Positions 27,494 through 35,790 of a stretch of DNA of 64,000 bases are shown here, piece after piece (position 1 is the stretch's first letter; every line of letters starts with the position of its first letter). The notes beneath the pieces were generated by a model, which saw only the letters and a list, made by a program, of their open reading frames with translations, made no database searches and had not been told where the DNA came from. A program made the position numbers and the translations under genes. The DNA is from Schaalia odontolytica (GTDB lineage: Bacteria > Actinomycetota > Actinomycetes > Actinomycetales > Actinomycetaceae), in the NCBI RefSeq assembly GCF_009730335.1, contig NZ_CP046315.1:620001-684000 (forward strand), written 5' to 3'.

Positions 27494-27739
27494 ATCACAT
27501 TGTTTTGGTATGGGACCAGTGTACGTGATGGTCGGGTGCGGGTGGAAATCGGCCGGGCGTGAGCCGGTGTCGGGTATGGTCATGCGCAACGTCGTCATGA
27601 TTGTCAGCGCGTGCGGTGATGAATGTTCGTCAACCTCCTCTATCGTTGTCCCGGTGCCGCAAGCGCGCGTAGGGCGAGTGTGGTGGCTCGCGAGGCCGCT
27701 GCGATTGCCTGTAGGGGGCATCTAAGTCAACAGGAAAAA

Positions 27740-28436
27740 GGGCTCTTCATAGTTGGGGGTGTCGTTGGGGTTTGAATCCTCCTGTTTCGAGGAGTGCTCG
27801 GGTGGTGTAGTTGGTGAGGTTTCGCAAGTTCGAGTGCGGAGCCGCGTAGGTGTTCGAGGTGGCCGTTGATGGCTTCGGTGGGACCGCCTGTGGTGTGGGG
27901 GTGGTCGAAGTAGGCCAGGATATCTCTGGATTGCCGTTTGAGCGTCCTGCCCAGTGTGACGATCTCCGTGAGGGCGGTAGGGACGCCCGCGCCGCTGGTG
28001 ACGTTCTTGCCCGATGCGCCTGCGGCACTCATCGAGAGCATCCCCGGCCGGGTGCGTGACGTGAAAGAGATCCATGACCGCCCTCGCGCCGGGAGTTCTT
28101 CGGCGGCTGCGCTCTTCAAGCCGGTGAATCGCTCCATTGCGACGATCTCCATGCGCTCGCGTTACGTGTTGGGCTGGGAGGCCAGCCAGATGTGGGACGC
28201 CACCCGCAGGGCTCGTGAGCCAAGCGCCTGACCGCAGTGCCACAAGAAGTTCCCTGGCACGCGCAGTGTCGGCACCACCGATCCTCACCAGCAATACGGC
28301 ATACCAACACTGCAGGGTCTGGCTCAATGCGCTGACCCGTCACCTCCAACCCCAGGTCATCCAGGCGAGCGCCCGCGCTCAGATTGGGGCGATCACAGAT
28401 AATACTGTGAATGGTGAGGTCTTTCAGATGGACGGT
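27740..28436 (-). mobile_element. Decayed ISL3-family insertion sequence
   Basis: Reading from 28436 downward, an ISL3 transposase N-terminus is visible (LDDLGLEVTGQ, then the Cys-rich WCRHCACQG and RRLAHEPCGWRPT). It then jumps to the C-terminal DDE part in three different frames: RFTGLKSAAAEELP, AVMDLFHV and, after shifts, GRTLKRQSRDILAYFDHPHT and GPTEAINGHLEHLRGSAL. It ends in LTNYTTRALLETGGFKP. The middle, including the DNA-binding region and first catalytic Asp, is missing. The right end at about 27740 (GGGCTCTTCATAGTTGG) fits the ISL3 terminal repeat; no matching left end is found, as the AT-rich segment begins there. The element is inactive. Confidence 0.8.
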
Positions 28437-28633
28437 GTAGGAATCAGTAAATAGTCCATCTCTGATTACGAAATACAAAATGGCTATCCTACCTTTGTAA
28501 ATCATGGATAATATAGCAGAATGTTTTAATGCAACTTCAACCTAACTATTTGGAATTAGTGAAGAGATTGAGTTAGAAGAGAGTTATATGTTGATTCAAC
28601 TTCTCAGAAAAGGACATTTCGTAACCAAAATGA

Positions 28634-28774
28634 ACATGGTTTTATTGTAGCGAGAGAAAATCTCCATTAGAGCTCTTGATTGAAAACAAGGAGCTATTAG
28701 ATTTAATAATAAGTGAGGATTATCTCACTTTTATATTGAAACACTATGAGTTTATTTGTTGCACTATGTTCTAA
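28634..28774 (+). pseudogene. Short AT-rich coding remnant upstream of the ltrA-like gene
   Basis: An open stretch of 46 codons, entered from a stop and lacking a start, encodes an acidic helical piece including ERKSPLELLIENKELL. A second scrap at about 28540–28650, in another frame, encodes EEIELEESYMLIQLLRKG. Together they look like the end of a frameshifted Firmicute gene brought in with ltrA. The family is not recognised. Confidence 0.35.
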
Positions 28775-28789
28775 AATGTATGTTATGAT
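28759..28789 (+). promoter_or_regulatory. Promoter of the ltrA-like gene
   Basis: TTGCAC at 28759–28764 is followed, after 19 bases, by an extended −10, TG-T-TATGAT (28781–28789). This style is typical of streptococci. It lies 33 bases before the start codon, so the gene may carry its own transcription signal. Confidence 0.55.
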
Positions 28790-28821
28790 AACTTGCAGCT
28801 CTACGATAGAAAGGTCTTAAG

Positions 28822-29967
28822 GTGGCAACTCTTATTCAGCATAAACGTGTCGAATTTTCAGAACTATTTTATGACCTAGTGTTTGTTTTTGCAATTTCAA
28901 AAGCAACTGCTTTAATTCACCCTCTTCATGGCGGTGTTGTGGCTTGGGATTCTTTACTTGATTTCTTCATCTCTGTCATGGTTATCATCAATTCCTGGAT
29001 GATTCAAACCATTTATACCAATCGCTATGGAACAAACTCGTTATTTAACATGGTAATCATGTTTATCAACATGGGACTTATGCTCTTTATATCCAATATG
29101 ATTGGATACAATTGGCAGCAATGGTACTATTATACCTGTTGGGCTGTTGGCACATTAACCCTTACCTTATTTTTTCAATATTTGGTTCAGTTTTTTAGAG
29201 GATCAACCGATAATGCTGATCGGGAAAGCATTAAAGGTTTTCTATGGTTAACAGGTCTACAATGCTTAGGAGTCTATCTGGCAGCCCTTTTTCCAATTCA
29301 CGTTGGAGTCTATGTCTTTATTGCTAGTATTCTGCTAACATTTATTGTGCCAATTTTCTTGATTACTAAAGATGAGCGTTTCCAGGTAAATCTTCCCCAT
29401 TTAATCGAGCGCGTCTCCCTTCTTGTCATTATTACGTTTGGAGAAATGGTTATTGGGCTAGTCAGCTTCTTTACAGTTGAGAATTTCTCGATTTATTCGG
29501 TTCTCAATTTCGTTATCATGCTTTCCCTGTTCTTGTTTTATTTTGGCGAATTTGACCATGCTATTGATGAAGAATCCAGTCAAAAGGGATTATTTGTAAT
29601 TTATAGTCACTATCCTATTTTCATCGGGCTTATGTTGATGACAGTTTCGATGGGTTATCTCCTGAACCCCGAGGCTAATCTTCTCGTTGCAATCAGCTTC
29701 TTTTATATCGGAATTGGCCTCTTCCAAGCTGCTGTCCTAGCAAATGGGCCCTATAACAAAAACTATCTTCGCTATCCGAGAAGTTACTACAGTGCTCAAG
29801 CGACACTCTATCTGGCTGCCTTGATTCTCTCTTTGCTTTTCGCTTCTAATCCTATAACAGTGTTGAGTATTGCAACCATTTTTACTCTAGCTATAGCTAG
29901 TCATTTTATTTCTTTCTGGGTTACACGTACTAAACAATATTCCGTGCCTTACTGGGGGTTCTTCTAA
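28822..29967 (+). CDS. ltrA: Low temperature requirement A (LtrA) family membrane protein
   Basis: This is a 381-residue protein with about ten hydrophobic helices. The N-terminus RVEFSELFYDLVFVFAISKATALI is the LtrA family signature (E-L-F-Y-D-L-V-F), and ITFGEMVIG in the middle is the second conserved block. The GTG start at 28822 has GAAAGG seven bases upstream. The gene is strikingly AT-rich with Firmicute codon use, unlike every neighbour, and lies within a foreign segment next to an IS remnant. It is full-length with its own promoter, so it may be expressed. The first member was tied to cold growth in Listeria; the biochemical role is unknown. Confidence 0.85.
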   Translation: MATLIQHKRVEFSELFYDLVFVFAISKATALIHPLHGGVVAWDSLLDFFISVMVIINSWMIQTIYTNRYGTNSLFNMVIMFINMGLMLFISNMIGYNWQQWYYYTCWAVGTLTLTLFFQYLVQFFRGSTDNADRESIKGFLWLTGLQCLGVYLAALFPIHVGVYVFIASILLTFIVPIFLITKDERFQVNLPHLIERVSLLVIITFGEMVIGLVSFFTVENFSIYSVLNFVIMLSLFLFYFGEFDHAIDEESSQKGLFVIYSHYPIFIGLMLMTVSMGYLLNPEANLLVAISFFYIGIGLFQAAVLANGPYNKNYLRYPRSYYSAQATLYLAALILSLLFASNPITVLSIATIFTLAIASHFISFWVTRTKQYSVPYWGFF

Positions 29968-30130
29968 ACTAAATTTGGCTATTATTCGTCTATCAACTTC
30001 CGTAGGTATCGTAGATTTTAGAACCAAATGGGAGTCATTAGTTATTGTCTCGCTTTTACCCCATTTTAAAATCCTGACATTGAAAGTACCTAAAAGTAAT
30101 TCCCTGAAATCAGCTGAGTTTTAACATCCT

Positions 30131-30320
30131 GTTCGTTTTCAATGCGGAAGGTTCTTACAAATTCATCTAGGGGATCTTCGTCGTGGGCTGCGCGCGCTTC
30201 GGTCATTGCCTGGTCGGCTTCGCTCATCAGCTTGTTCACGTCGAACAGTGCCGTACCCTCGTGGTCCTTCAGTACTTGCGAGCCCAGGCGACGGTGGCAT
30301 CAGCGTCACGAATATGGCGC
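30131..30320 (-). pseudogene. Remnant of a TPM-domain gene, C-terminal part
   Basis: On the minus strand, LFDVNKLMSEADQAMTEARAAHDEDPLDEF lines up with FSPLLDEAEAAITRGQRALVSDEDPLGALENL near the end of the neighbouring TPM-domain protein. The upstream continuation is broken by stops. After DEDPLDE the composition shifts to the AT-rich segment, so the right-hand junction of the foreign DNA falls inside this remnant at about 30140–30170. Confidence 0.6.
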
Positions 30321-30349
30321 TGGGCGGTACCTTTCGCCTTGCGCTTAAC

Positions 30350-31897
30350 TTATTTCTGAGTCATGAGTGGAGCGAGGATCGCATCCATTCGGAGCTCCAC
30401 GTCGCGAAGGTTTTCGAGCGCACCGAGGGGATCCTCGTCGCTGACTAGCGCGCGCTGTCCCCTGGTGATTGCGGCCTCGGCCTCGTCCAGAAGGGGAGAG
30501 AAAGCGTCGGAGGAATCGTGCTGCTTTATGTCCGACAGGGCGGCGGACACGGATCCGATGGAAACGGTGAGCCGCTTCCGGAACTCGTCAAGATCGGTCT
30601 TCGCGGAGAAGATTGCATCCGTCTGCGCATTGGCCATGGTTAGTGCGCGCTGGGCGGTATCCAGCGCGGATGCTGCGCGGGTGGCATCGGTGTCGAGATG
30701 TGCGCCGGCCGTCTCCAACGCCGCGCGAGCGGACTCCAGCAGCTGTTTCGCGCGCTGCGGATTGTCCTGGAGGGAAGCGAGCATGGACTCGGGGTAGAGG
30801 CCCGCGATGCTGGAGAGTTCTTCCTTCGAGCGCTCCAGATCGGCGAGCTCTTCGACGAGACGTTCGCGAGCGTCGGCAAGCTGCGTGGGAAGCGATGAGC
30901 GCTTCTCGCGCTGTGCGGCAAACTCCTTGCGAGCATCGCGCAGGGGCGCCAGGTTCTTGTCGAGATCCTCCGTGATTGTTGTGGCGAGGCGTCGCTTGGC
31001 GTGGGAATCAGGGGTTTGCTCGATCTGTTTGTGTGTGTCGAGGCCGCGCGCAACAGCTGCCTTCGCCGCCTCGAGGCGACGTCCGTACTCCTCAGCCGCA
31101 GCACTACCGAACTGGGCGCGAGCGAAGTTCCAGTCCTCTTCCGCGGCGCGCACCTGTTCCTCGGCCTCCGACAGGCGTCGCCGTGCCTCCGCGGCGACCC
31201 TCAAGGCTTCTCGCCTCACGGGGTCGACGAGAGGGGTGAGGTCCGCGGATCTCGTGCCTCGTCCGTCGTCTTGCTCTTGTTCGCGCAGCTTGGCGCGCAG
31301 CTCGAGAAAAAGGAAGAAGACGAACAGTCCGATCGCGATGACCCAAGCGATCATGCGGTGGGTTGTATAGTCCTCGTTTCTACTGTCCTGCCCTTGCTGC
31401 GTCGTGATGTTGTAGCGATTCACATGTGCGTGAATGTAGGAGGTGGTGTCTATATCGCTGATAAATGAGCTGATGCCGGCGCTCACCGCGTCGCTGGTCA
31501 ATGGGCTCGATGTGTAGTTGTTTCGAGCGTTCGCCAGGGCGTCGTCGAAAGTGCGCTTGAGGGACGGGTCCGTTGTCAGGTTTCGAGCAAATTGTGCATC
31601 TGCGCAATAGGTGTCTGTGCCATCCTCGTAGGAAACAACGTAGAGGATGCCTTTTTCTGCAGTCCGTGATTTCTCGAGGGTGGCCTGGCACCAAACGGAC
31701 GGTTTCTGGTCGGAGAAATTAGGGACAACGACTGCGTCGATAATCACGCCGTAGGTGGAGCGCAGTGATTCTGCATCACTCTCAAGGTGGGCGCGCTCAT
31801 CGGCGCTCAGGAAGCCGTCGGGATCGGTGACGTGTCCGCTCGTGGTGAGCGGCTCGGTCGCGTACGCCGGGGCGCCGCCGACCAGCAACGCGAGCAT
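30350..31897 (-). CDS. TPM-domain protein with coiled-coil tail; native start blocked by a stop at codon 5
   Basis: This is 515 residues from ATG 31897. The TPM (TLP18.3/Psb32/MOLO-1) domain spans about 15–140 (VTDPDGFLSADERAHLES near its start). A single membrane helix follows at about 185–200, then a long Ala/Glu-rich coiled coil rich in LEEA-type heptads. The natural start appears to be GTG 31936 with AGGAGG upstream. From there the product would read VSRT, stop (TGA 31922–31924), then RLGFAAITMLALLVGGAPAYA, a typical signal peptide; the paralogue reads TRIRRF at this place, suggesting CGA to TGA. Translation from 31897 would give a signal peptide lacking its basic end and has no ribosome site. 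Probably non-functional or poorly expressed. Confidence 0.7.
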   Translation of the reverse strand: MLALLVGGAPAYATEPLTTSGHVTDPDGFLSADERAHLESDAESLRSTYGVIIDAVVVPNFSDQKPSVWCQATLEKSRTAEKGILYVVSYEDGTDTYCADAQFARNLTTDPSLKRTFDDALANARNNYTSSPLTSDAVSAGISSFISDIDTTSYIHAHVNRYNITTQQGQDSRNEDYTTHRMIAWVIAIGLFVFFLFLELRAKLREQEQDDGRGTRSADLTPLVDPVRREALRVAAEARRRLSEAEEQVRAAEEDWNFARAQFGSAAAEEYGRRLEAAKAAVARGLDTHKQIEQTPDSHAKRRLATTITEDLDKNLAPLRDARKEFAAQREKRSSLPTQLADARERLVEELADLERSKEELSSIAGLYPESMLASLQDNPQRAKQLLESARAALETAGAHLDTDATRAASALDTAQRALTMANAQTDAIFSAKTDLDEFRKRLTVSIGSVSAALSDIKQHDSSDAFSPLLDEAEAAITRGQRALVSDEDPLGALENLRDVELRMDAILAPLMTQK

Positions 31898-32152
31898 CGT
31901 GATGGCTGCGAAGCCCAGGCGTCAGGTCCGTGACACGGTGCCTCCTGCTCGTCGGTGAAGCGATAAACCGCTGCTGTGTGGCTCGATAGCGCCGACAACA
32001 CACTGTGTGGTGCGGTGCCGCTGTGCGATCGTTCTTAGTTTACGAGGAAATATGCCGAGCTGTGACGGACTCGCTTATGTTTCCCGAGGCCATGGCGGCA
32101 CTGTGAGGCCCGCAAATACCGATTGTCGGGGGCCTCACGGGTGGAACAAAAC

Positions 32153-34198
32153 TCAGAAGCTGCCGGAGGCGGAGGACCAGCCGCCCGAACCCCAGTCGGA
32201 GCTGCTCGAGCTCGAGCCCCAGTCGGAGCCGCCGCCGGAAGCGAAGGACCAGCCGGATCCGGACGAGCTGGAGCCGCTGTGGAAGGGGTCGAAGTCATCT
32301 CGGTGGTGCGAACCAGAATTCGAGAACAGCGTCGACCACAGGAGGAAGTCGCCCAGGGACGAGCCCGTGTAGGACCCGTTGCCCGTGGTGGGCTGCCCCC
32401 ACGACCCGCCGAAGTTCTGGATGGGGGTCGCCATGACGCTGTCCGCGAGGGCGCGTGCGTTCATCGCGTGCGTCGACGCGGCCTCGGGATCATCCTCGAG
32501 TGAGCGCTGAGCGGTGCTCAGGGCCGTCTCGGCGTTGTTCAGGGTTGAACGCAGATCCAGACCGATGGCTCCACGTCGGCCCTGCACGTAGCGCTGGGCC
32601 TGGGTGACGGCGGACTCTGCCAGCGAAATCTGCGCCTCGGCGGCCGTGCGAGCCTTCTCGTAGGCCTCCTCCTTGGTGCGCAGCGGCTCGAGTGCCGCGT
32701 CCAGGGTGGCCTCGGACATGCGCAGGTGCTCGAGGGCCGCGAGCGGATCGCCCGTGTTCGCCAAGGCCGCCTGGGCCTCGGCGATGGCCGCGTGAGCGTC
32801 GGCCACCATCGGGTTAAACACAGCCGGATCCGTGTGCAATTCGTTGACATCGGTGATGTCCGACGAAATCGAGCTGATCGCCGCGACGAGGCGATCGCGG
32901 ATTGCGTCCAAGTCGGACTTCGCCGAGAAGATCGCGTCGGTCTGGTGGTTGGCCATCGTCAGTGCACGCAGGGCGGTGTCGAGGGCGCTCGCGGCGTGCG
33001 CGCGATCGGTGGACGCGGATGCTTCTGCGGTGTCGAGCGCGGTGCGCGCGGAGGTGAGGAGCGCCGAGGCCTGCTCCGGGTTGTCCTGAAGGGAGGCGAG
33101 CATCTGCGCAGGGTAGAGCGCCGAGATGCTGGCCAGCTCGGACTTCGCGCGCTCCAGATCCGTCAGCTCTTCCGCGAGGCGCTCGCGGGCCTCGGCGATT
33201 CGTTCGGGGAGCGAGGCCTGCTCGGCGCGCTTCGTTGCGAACGACGCCTGGATGGCGCTGAGCGGGTTCATGTTGGCACCCAGATCCCGCATGATCGCGG
33301 TCGCCAGGCGGAGCTGTTCGGCGGGCAGGGTCGCGGAGTTCATCTGCCCCTGGGCGCTGAAGCCACGCGAGACCGCCGCCTTACCAGCTTCGATGGCTCG
33401 GGCGAATTCGTCCGTGGAGCTCAGGCCGAACTGTGCACGTGCGTAGTTGAGTTCGTCCGTCGCGGTACGCACCTGCTCATCTGCGGACAGGAGCTGTCGA
33501 TTCGCTTCCTGAGCGGCACGCGCCGCGCTCTGGGCATCGACCTGTGCGGCCTGCTGGGCCGCGAGCCTGTTGCGCCGCGACGAGCGCGCAACTCCGATGG
33601 CGACGGCAATGACGCCACCCACGAGCAGCAGGAACATGACGAACATGCCGAAAAGTGATCCGGTGTCGTCGTTGGTCGCGCCGGCGTTGCTCGAGTAACT
33701 CGAGCCAGTGGAACTGGAACCCGAACTGGACGTACCGCTCACGAGGGCATTGACGAATGAGTTGACACCGTTGGCGACGGCGGAAGACGTGAGAGGATTG
33801 GGCGTCAACTGGCCCTCGGATGCGCGCACGGCGCTCTGGAGAGAGGAACTCGAGGGGCCGTTGTAGGAGCACGCCGCGTCACGGCGCTGCGAGTACGCGA
33901 TGACGTAGACGACGGTGCCGTTGGTCAGGGAGGAGCGCTCGACGGTCTGCTTGCACCAGGAGTCTGCGTCCGTGCCCGAGAAGTTTGCGACGACGACGAC
34001 CTTGACGGGTTTGCCCGAGGAGACGGCCCTGCTCGTCGCGGACTCAATGGATGAGCGGTCGGCGCTGGAGAGCCAGCCGTCGGGATCGGTGACCGAATCG
34101 CTGATGGACATGGGCGATGCTGCGAGCGCGGGAAGGCCCAGTGCAAGCAGTATCGCTGTGAGAACAGCGATGAGGCTGAAACGGCGGATTCGTGTCAC
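32153..34198 (-). CDS. TPM-domain protein with membrane helix, coiled coils and Ser/Gly-rich tail
   Basis: This is a 681-residue protein. The signal peptide (TRIRRFSLIAVLTAILLALG…ALA) is followed by a TPM domain (about 30–155, beginning ISDSVTDPDGWLSSADRSS), a Ser-rich linker, one membrane helix (about 185–207), then some 350 residues of Ala/Glu coiled coil. The end is a low-complexity Ser/Gly/Trp tail (repeated SGSGW, GSDWGSS). GTG 34198 with AGGAGGA upstream is the start; an ATG 42 bases earlier lies in the leader. TPM proteins are thought to work at membranes in envelope stress. This copy is the intact member of a small local family upstream of pspA. Confidence 0.82.
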   Translation of the reverse strand: MTRIRRFSLIAVLTAILLALGLPALAASPMSISDSVTDPDGWLSSADRSSIESATSRAVSSGKPVKVVVVANFSGTDADSWCKQTVERSSLTNGTVVYVIAYSQRRDAACSYNGPSSSSLQSAVRASEGQLTPNPLTSSAVANGVNSFVNALVSGTSSSGSSSTGSSYSSNAGATNDDTGSLFGMFVMFLLLVGGVIAVAIGVARSSRRNRLAAQQAAQVDAQSAARAAQEANRQLLSADEQVRTATDELNYARAQFGLSSTDEFARAIEAGKAAVSRGFSAQGQMNSATLPAEQLRLATAIMRDLGANMNPLSAIQASFATKRAEQASLPERIAEARERLAEELTDLERAKSELASISALYPAQMLASLQDNPEQASALLTSARTALDTAEASASTDRAHAASALDTALRALTMANHQTDAIFSAKSDLDAIRDRLVAAISSISSDITDVNELHTDPAVFNPMVADAHAAIAEAQAALANTGDPLAALEHLRMSEATLDAALEPLRTKEEAYEKARTAAEAQISLAESAVTQAQRYVQGRRGAIGLDLRSTLNNAETALSTAQRSLEDDPEAASTHAMNARALADSVMATPIQNFGGSWGQPTTGNGSYTGSSLGDFLLWSTLFSNSGSHHRDDFDPFHSGSSSSGSGWSFASGGGSDWGSSSSSSDWGSGGWSSASGSF

Positions 34199-34387
34199 GG
34201 GGTCCTCCTGCGATGTGGCGAACAGGTCAACATACACCATGTGCGCCGTGTGCGTCTAGCGTCTGATGCACCGCGGCGTCGGTGATTGTTTCCGTGGGGT
34301 CAGTCTACGTGAAAGCTCAGAGGTAATGGGGGAGCGGTGCTGTTCGCTACAGGCGTCGGCCGCTTCCACGCGCGCGGAGGAAGAGGG

Positions 34388-34416
34388 CCCTATGATAGGG
34401 AGAGCCTATATAGGCT
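34388..34416 (+). promoter_or_regulatory. Two adjacent palindromes in the cold-shock gene leader
   Basis: CCCTATGATAGGG (34388–34400) and AGCCTATATAGGCT (34403–34416) stand 29 bases before the csp start codon. They could be promoter/operator elements or leader hairpins that melt with temperature. Confidence 0.4.
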
Positions 34417-34444
34417 TTCAGACTATTGAGAGAAGGAGGGGACC

Positions 34445-34822
34445 ATGCCCACCGGTAAAGTGAGGTTCTTCGACGCAGATCGCGGTTTTGGCTTCATTGC
34501 GGGAGATGACGGCGCTGATGTCTTCCTCCACTCGTCCGCGCTGCCGGCCGACCACGCTAACCCGCGAGTGGGTGCTCGCGTGGAGTATTCGGTGGCCGAC
34601 GGACGAAAGGGACCGCAGGCTCTGAGTGTGCGTTTCCTGAAGGAGACAGCTTCCGTTGCCCGAGCCAAGCGCCGCAAGCCGCAGGCGATGGTGCCCGTCG
34701 TCGAGGACCTGATTAAGCTCCTCGACTCGTCGAGCGCCGCGCTGCGCCGCGGTTCCTATCCGGACAATGCGACCAAGATCGCGAAGGTGCTGCGCGCCGT
34801 CGCAGAGGAATTTGATGCCTAA
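34445..34822 (+). CDS. Cold-shock domain protein with C-terminal extension
   Basis: This is 125 residues. Positions 1–68 are a cold-shock domain: GKVRFFDADRGFGFI contains RNP1 (RGFGFI) and DVFLHSSAL contains RNP2, the RNA-binding surfaces. The remaining 55 residues (VARAKRRKPQAMVPVVEDLI onward) form the helical extension found in the larger actinobacterial Csp variant. AAGGAGG is seven bases upstream. The gene overlaps the DUF3027 gene by eight bases, an actinobacterial pairing. Confidence 0.92.
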   Translation: MPTGKVRFFDADRGFGFIAGDDGADVFLHSSALPADHANPRVGARVEYSVADGRKGPQALSVRFLKETASVARAKRRKPQAMVPVVEDLIKLLDSSSAALRRGSYPDNATKIAKVLRAVAEEFDA

Positions 34823-35669
34823 GACGAGTGCCCGCCTGCGGGCAGTGAAGAAGGACGCCGTCCTCGAGGCCGCCGTCGACGTCGCGCGCGCCGGTGCTGA
34901 GGCTGTCGCGCACCCGCGTCCCGTCGGCGAGCACGTCGGATTCGAGATGGTGTCGGAGCGCCTGGCTACCCACTACTTCGCGTCGACCGACGCGGGTTAC
35001 GTGGGCTGGTGCTGGGCCGTGACCGTTGCCCGCGTGCCGCGCGGACGCGTCGCCACCGTGTGTGAAGTTGGTATGACCCCTCGTGAGGGTGCGCTTCTGG
35101 CCCCCGCGTGGGTTCCGTGGGAGGATCGCCTGCGTCCCTCGGATATTTCTCGCGACGACGTCTTGCCTTACAAGGCGGACGATGAGCGTCTTGTGCAGAG
35201 CTTCGAGGACACGAGCGTGGACCCGGACCTGCCGGTCGTGCGAGAGCTCGGCTTAGGGAGGGTGCGCGTGCTCTCGCCGGAAGGGCACAGCCAGGCCGCG
35301 AAGCGCTGGTACGAGTCGGAGCGCGGCCCGAAGTCCGGGCGTCGCCCGCGTAACACGTGTTCGACGTGCGGCTTCCTCGTGAAGATGGGCGGCGACATGC
35401 GCACGATGTTTGGCGTGTGTGCGAACGAATGGGCGACCGACGACGGCGCCGTGGTCTCTCTCGACCACACGTGCGGCTCCCACTCGGAGACCGACGTGCC
35501 CAAGAACGGCACCGCATGGCCCGTGCGTCCCTCGCGCGTGAACGAGGGGGCACTCGACGCCGAGCCGATGCCGCGCGCATCGAACGAGGCGAAGAAGGAC
35601 GAGGCAGCGGTCGCCGAAGTGACGTCCGCCCAGGCCGAGGCACCGACGGGTGAAGAACCGGAAGGCTGA
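34815..35669 (+). CDS. DUF3027 protein
   Basis: This is a 284-residue cytoplasmic protein of an actinobacteria-specific family with no known activity. Family hallmarks are the HVGFEMVSERLATHYFAS segment, GYVGWCWAVTVARVPRG, the WVPWEDRLRPSDIS motif, and a Cys-containing region CSTCGFLVKMGG…FGVCANEW…HTCGSH that could bind zinc. The C-terminal 50 residues are low-complexity Glu/Ala. It begins eight bases inside csp, so the two are translationally coupled, suggesting a joint RNA-related role. Confidence 0.88.
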   Translation: MPKTSARLRAVKKDAVLEAAVDVARAGAEAVAHPRPVGEHVGFEMVSERLATHYFASTDAGYVGWCWAVTVARVPRGRVATVCEVGMTPREGALLAPAWVPWEDRLRPSDISRDDVLPYKADDERLVQSFEDTSVDPDLPVVRELGLGRVRVLSPEGHSQAAKRWYESERGPKSGRRPRNTCSTCGFLVKMGGDMRTMFGVCANEWATDDGAVVSLDHTCGSHSETDVPKNGTAWPVRPSRVNEGALDAEPMPRASNEAKKDEAAVAEVTSAQAEAPTGEEPEG

Positions 35670-35694
35670 CGTTTCCTTCCGCTATAAACTGACA

Positions 35695-35727
35695 GAAAGT
35701 ACTCGGGACTGAGTGCCGGGTGCTTTC
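35695..35727 (+). terminator. Hairpin between the DUF3027 gene and the purine permease gene
   Basis: A 12-bp stem (35695–35706 with 35716–35727, two G·U pairs) has a nine-base loop. It lies 25 bases after the DUF3027 stop and 64 bases before the permease start. No T-run follows, so it may be a terminator for csp–DUF3027 or a leader structure of the permease mRNA. Confidence 0.5.
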
Positions 35728-35790
35728 TCAGCAAGTGGGCAAATGGTGAGTTTGTTTGCATGCGGGCGGCCGAACAGGCACGATTATCCG

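Larger units (their letters stand above)
28440..30165. other. Horizontally acquired AT-rich segment of streptococcal character
   Basis: The base composition falls abruptly at about 28440, just past the ISL3 remnant, and recovers at about 30165, inside a TPM-gene remnant. Codon use within (AAA, TTT, ATT, GAA) is that of a low-G+C Firmicute. It carries one intact gene and coding scraps, with no integrase or terminal repeats. The stretch 29968–30130 shows no gene. Confidence 0.85.

Noticed and set aside
27387-27725. 112-codon plus-strand gene upstream of pspA
   Set aside because: No ribosome site, no recognisable domain, and it overlaps the regulatory inverted repeat and leader.
28440-30165. 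Complete genomic island or integrative element
   Set aside because: No integrase, no attachment-site repeats and no terminal repeats were found; it is better described as a small foreign fragment.
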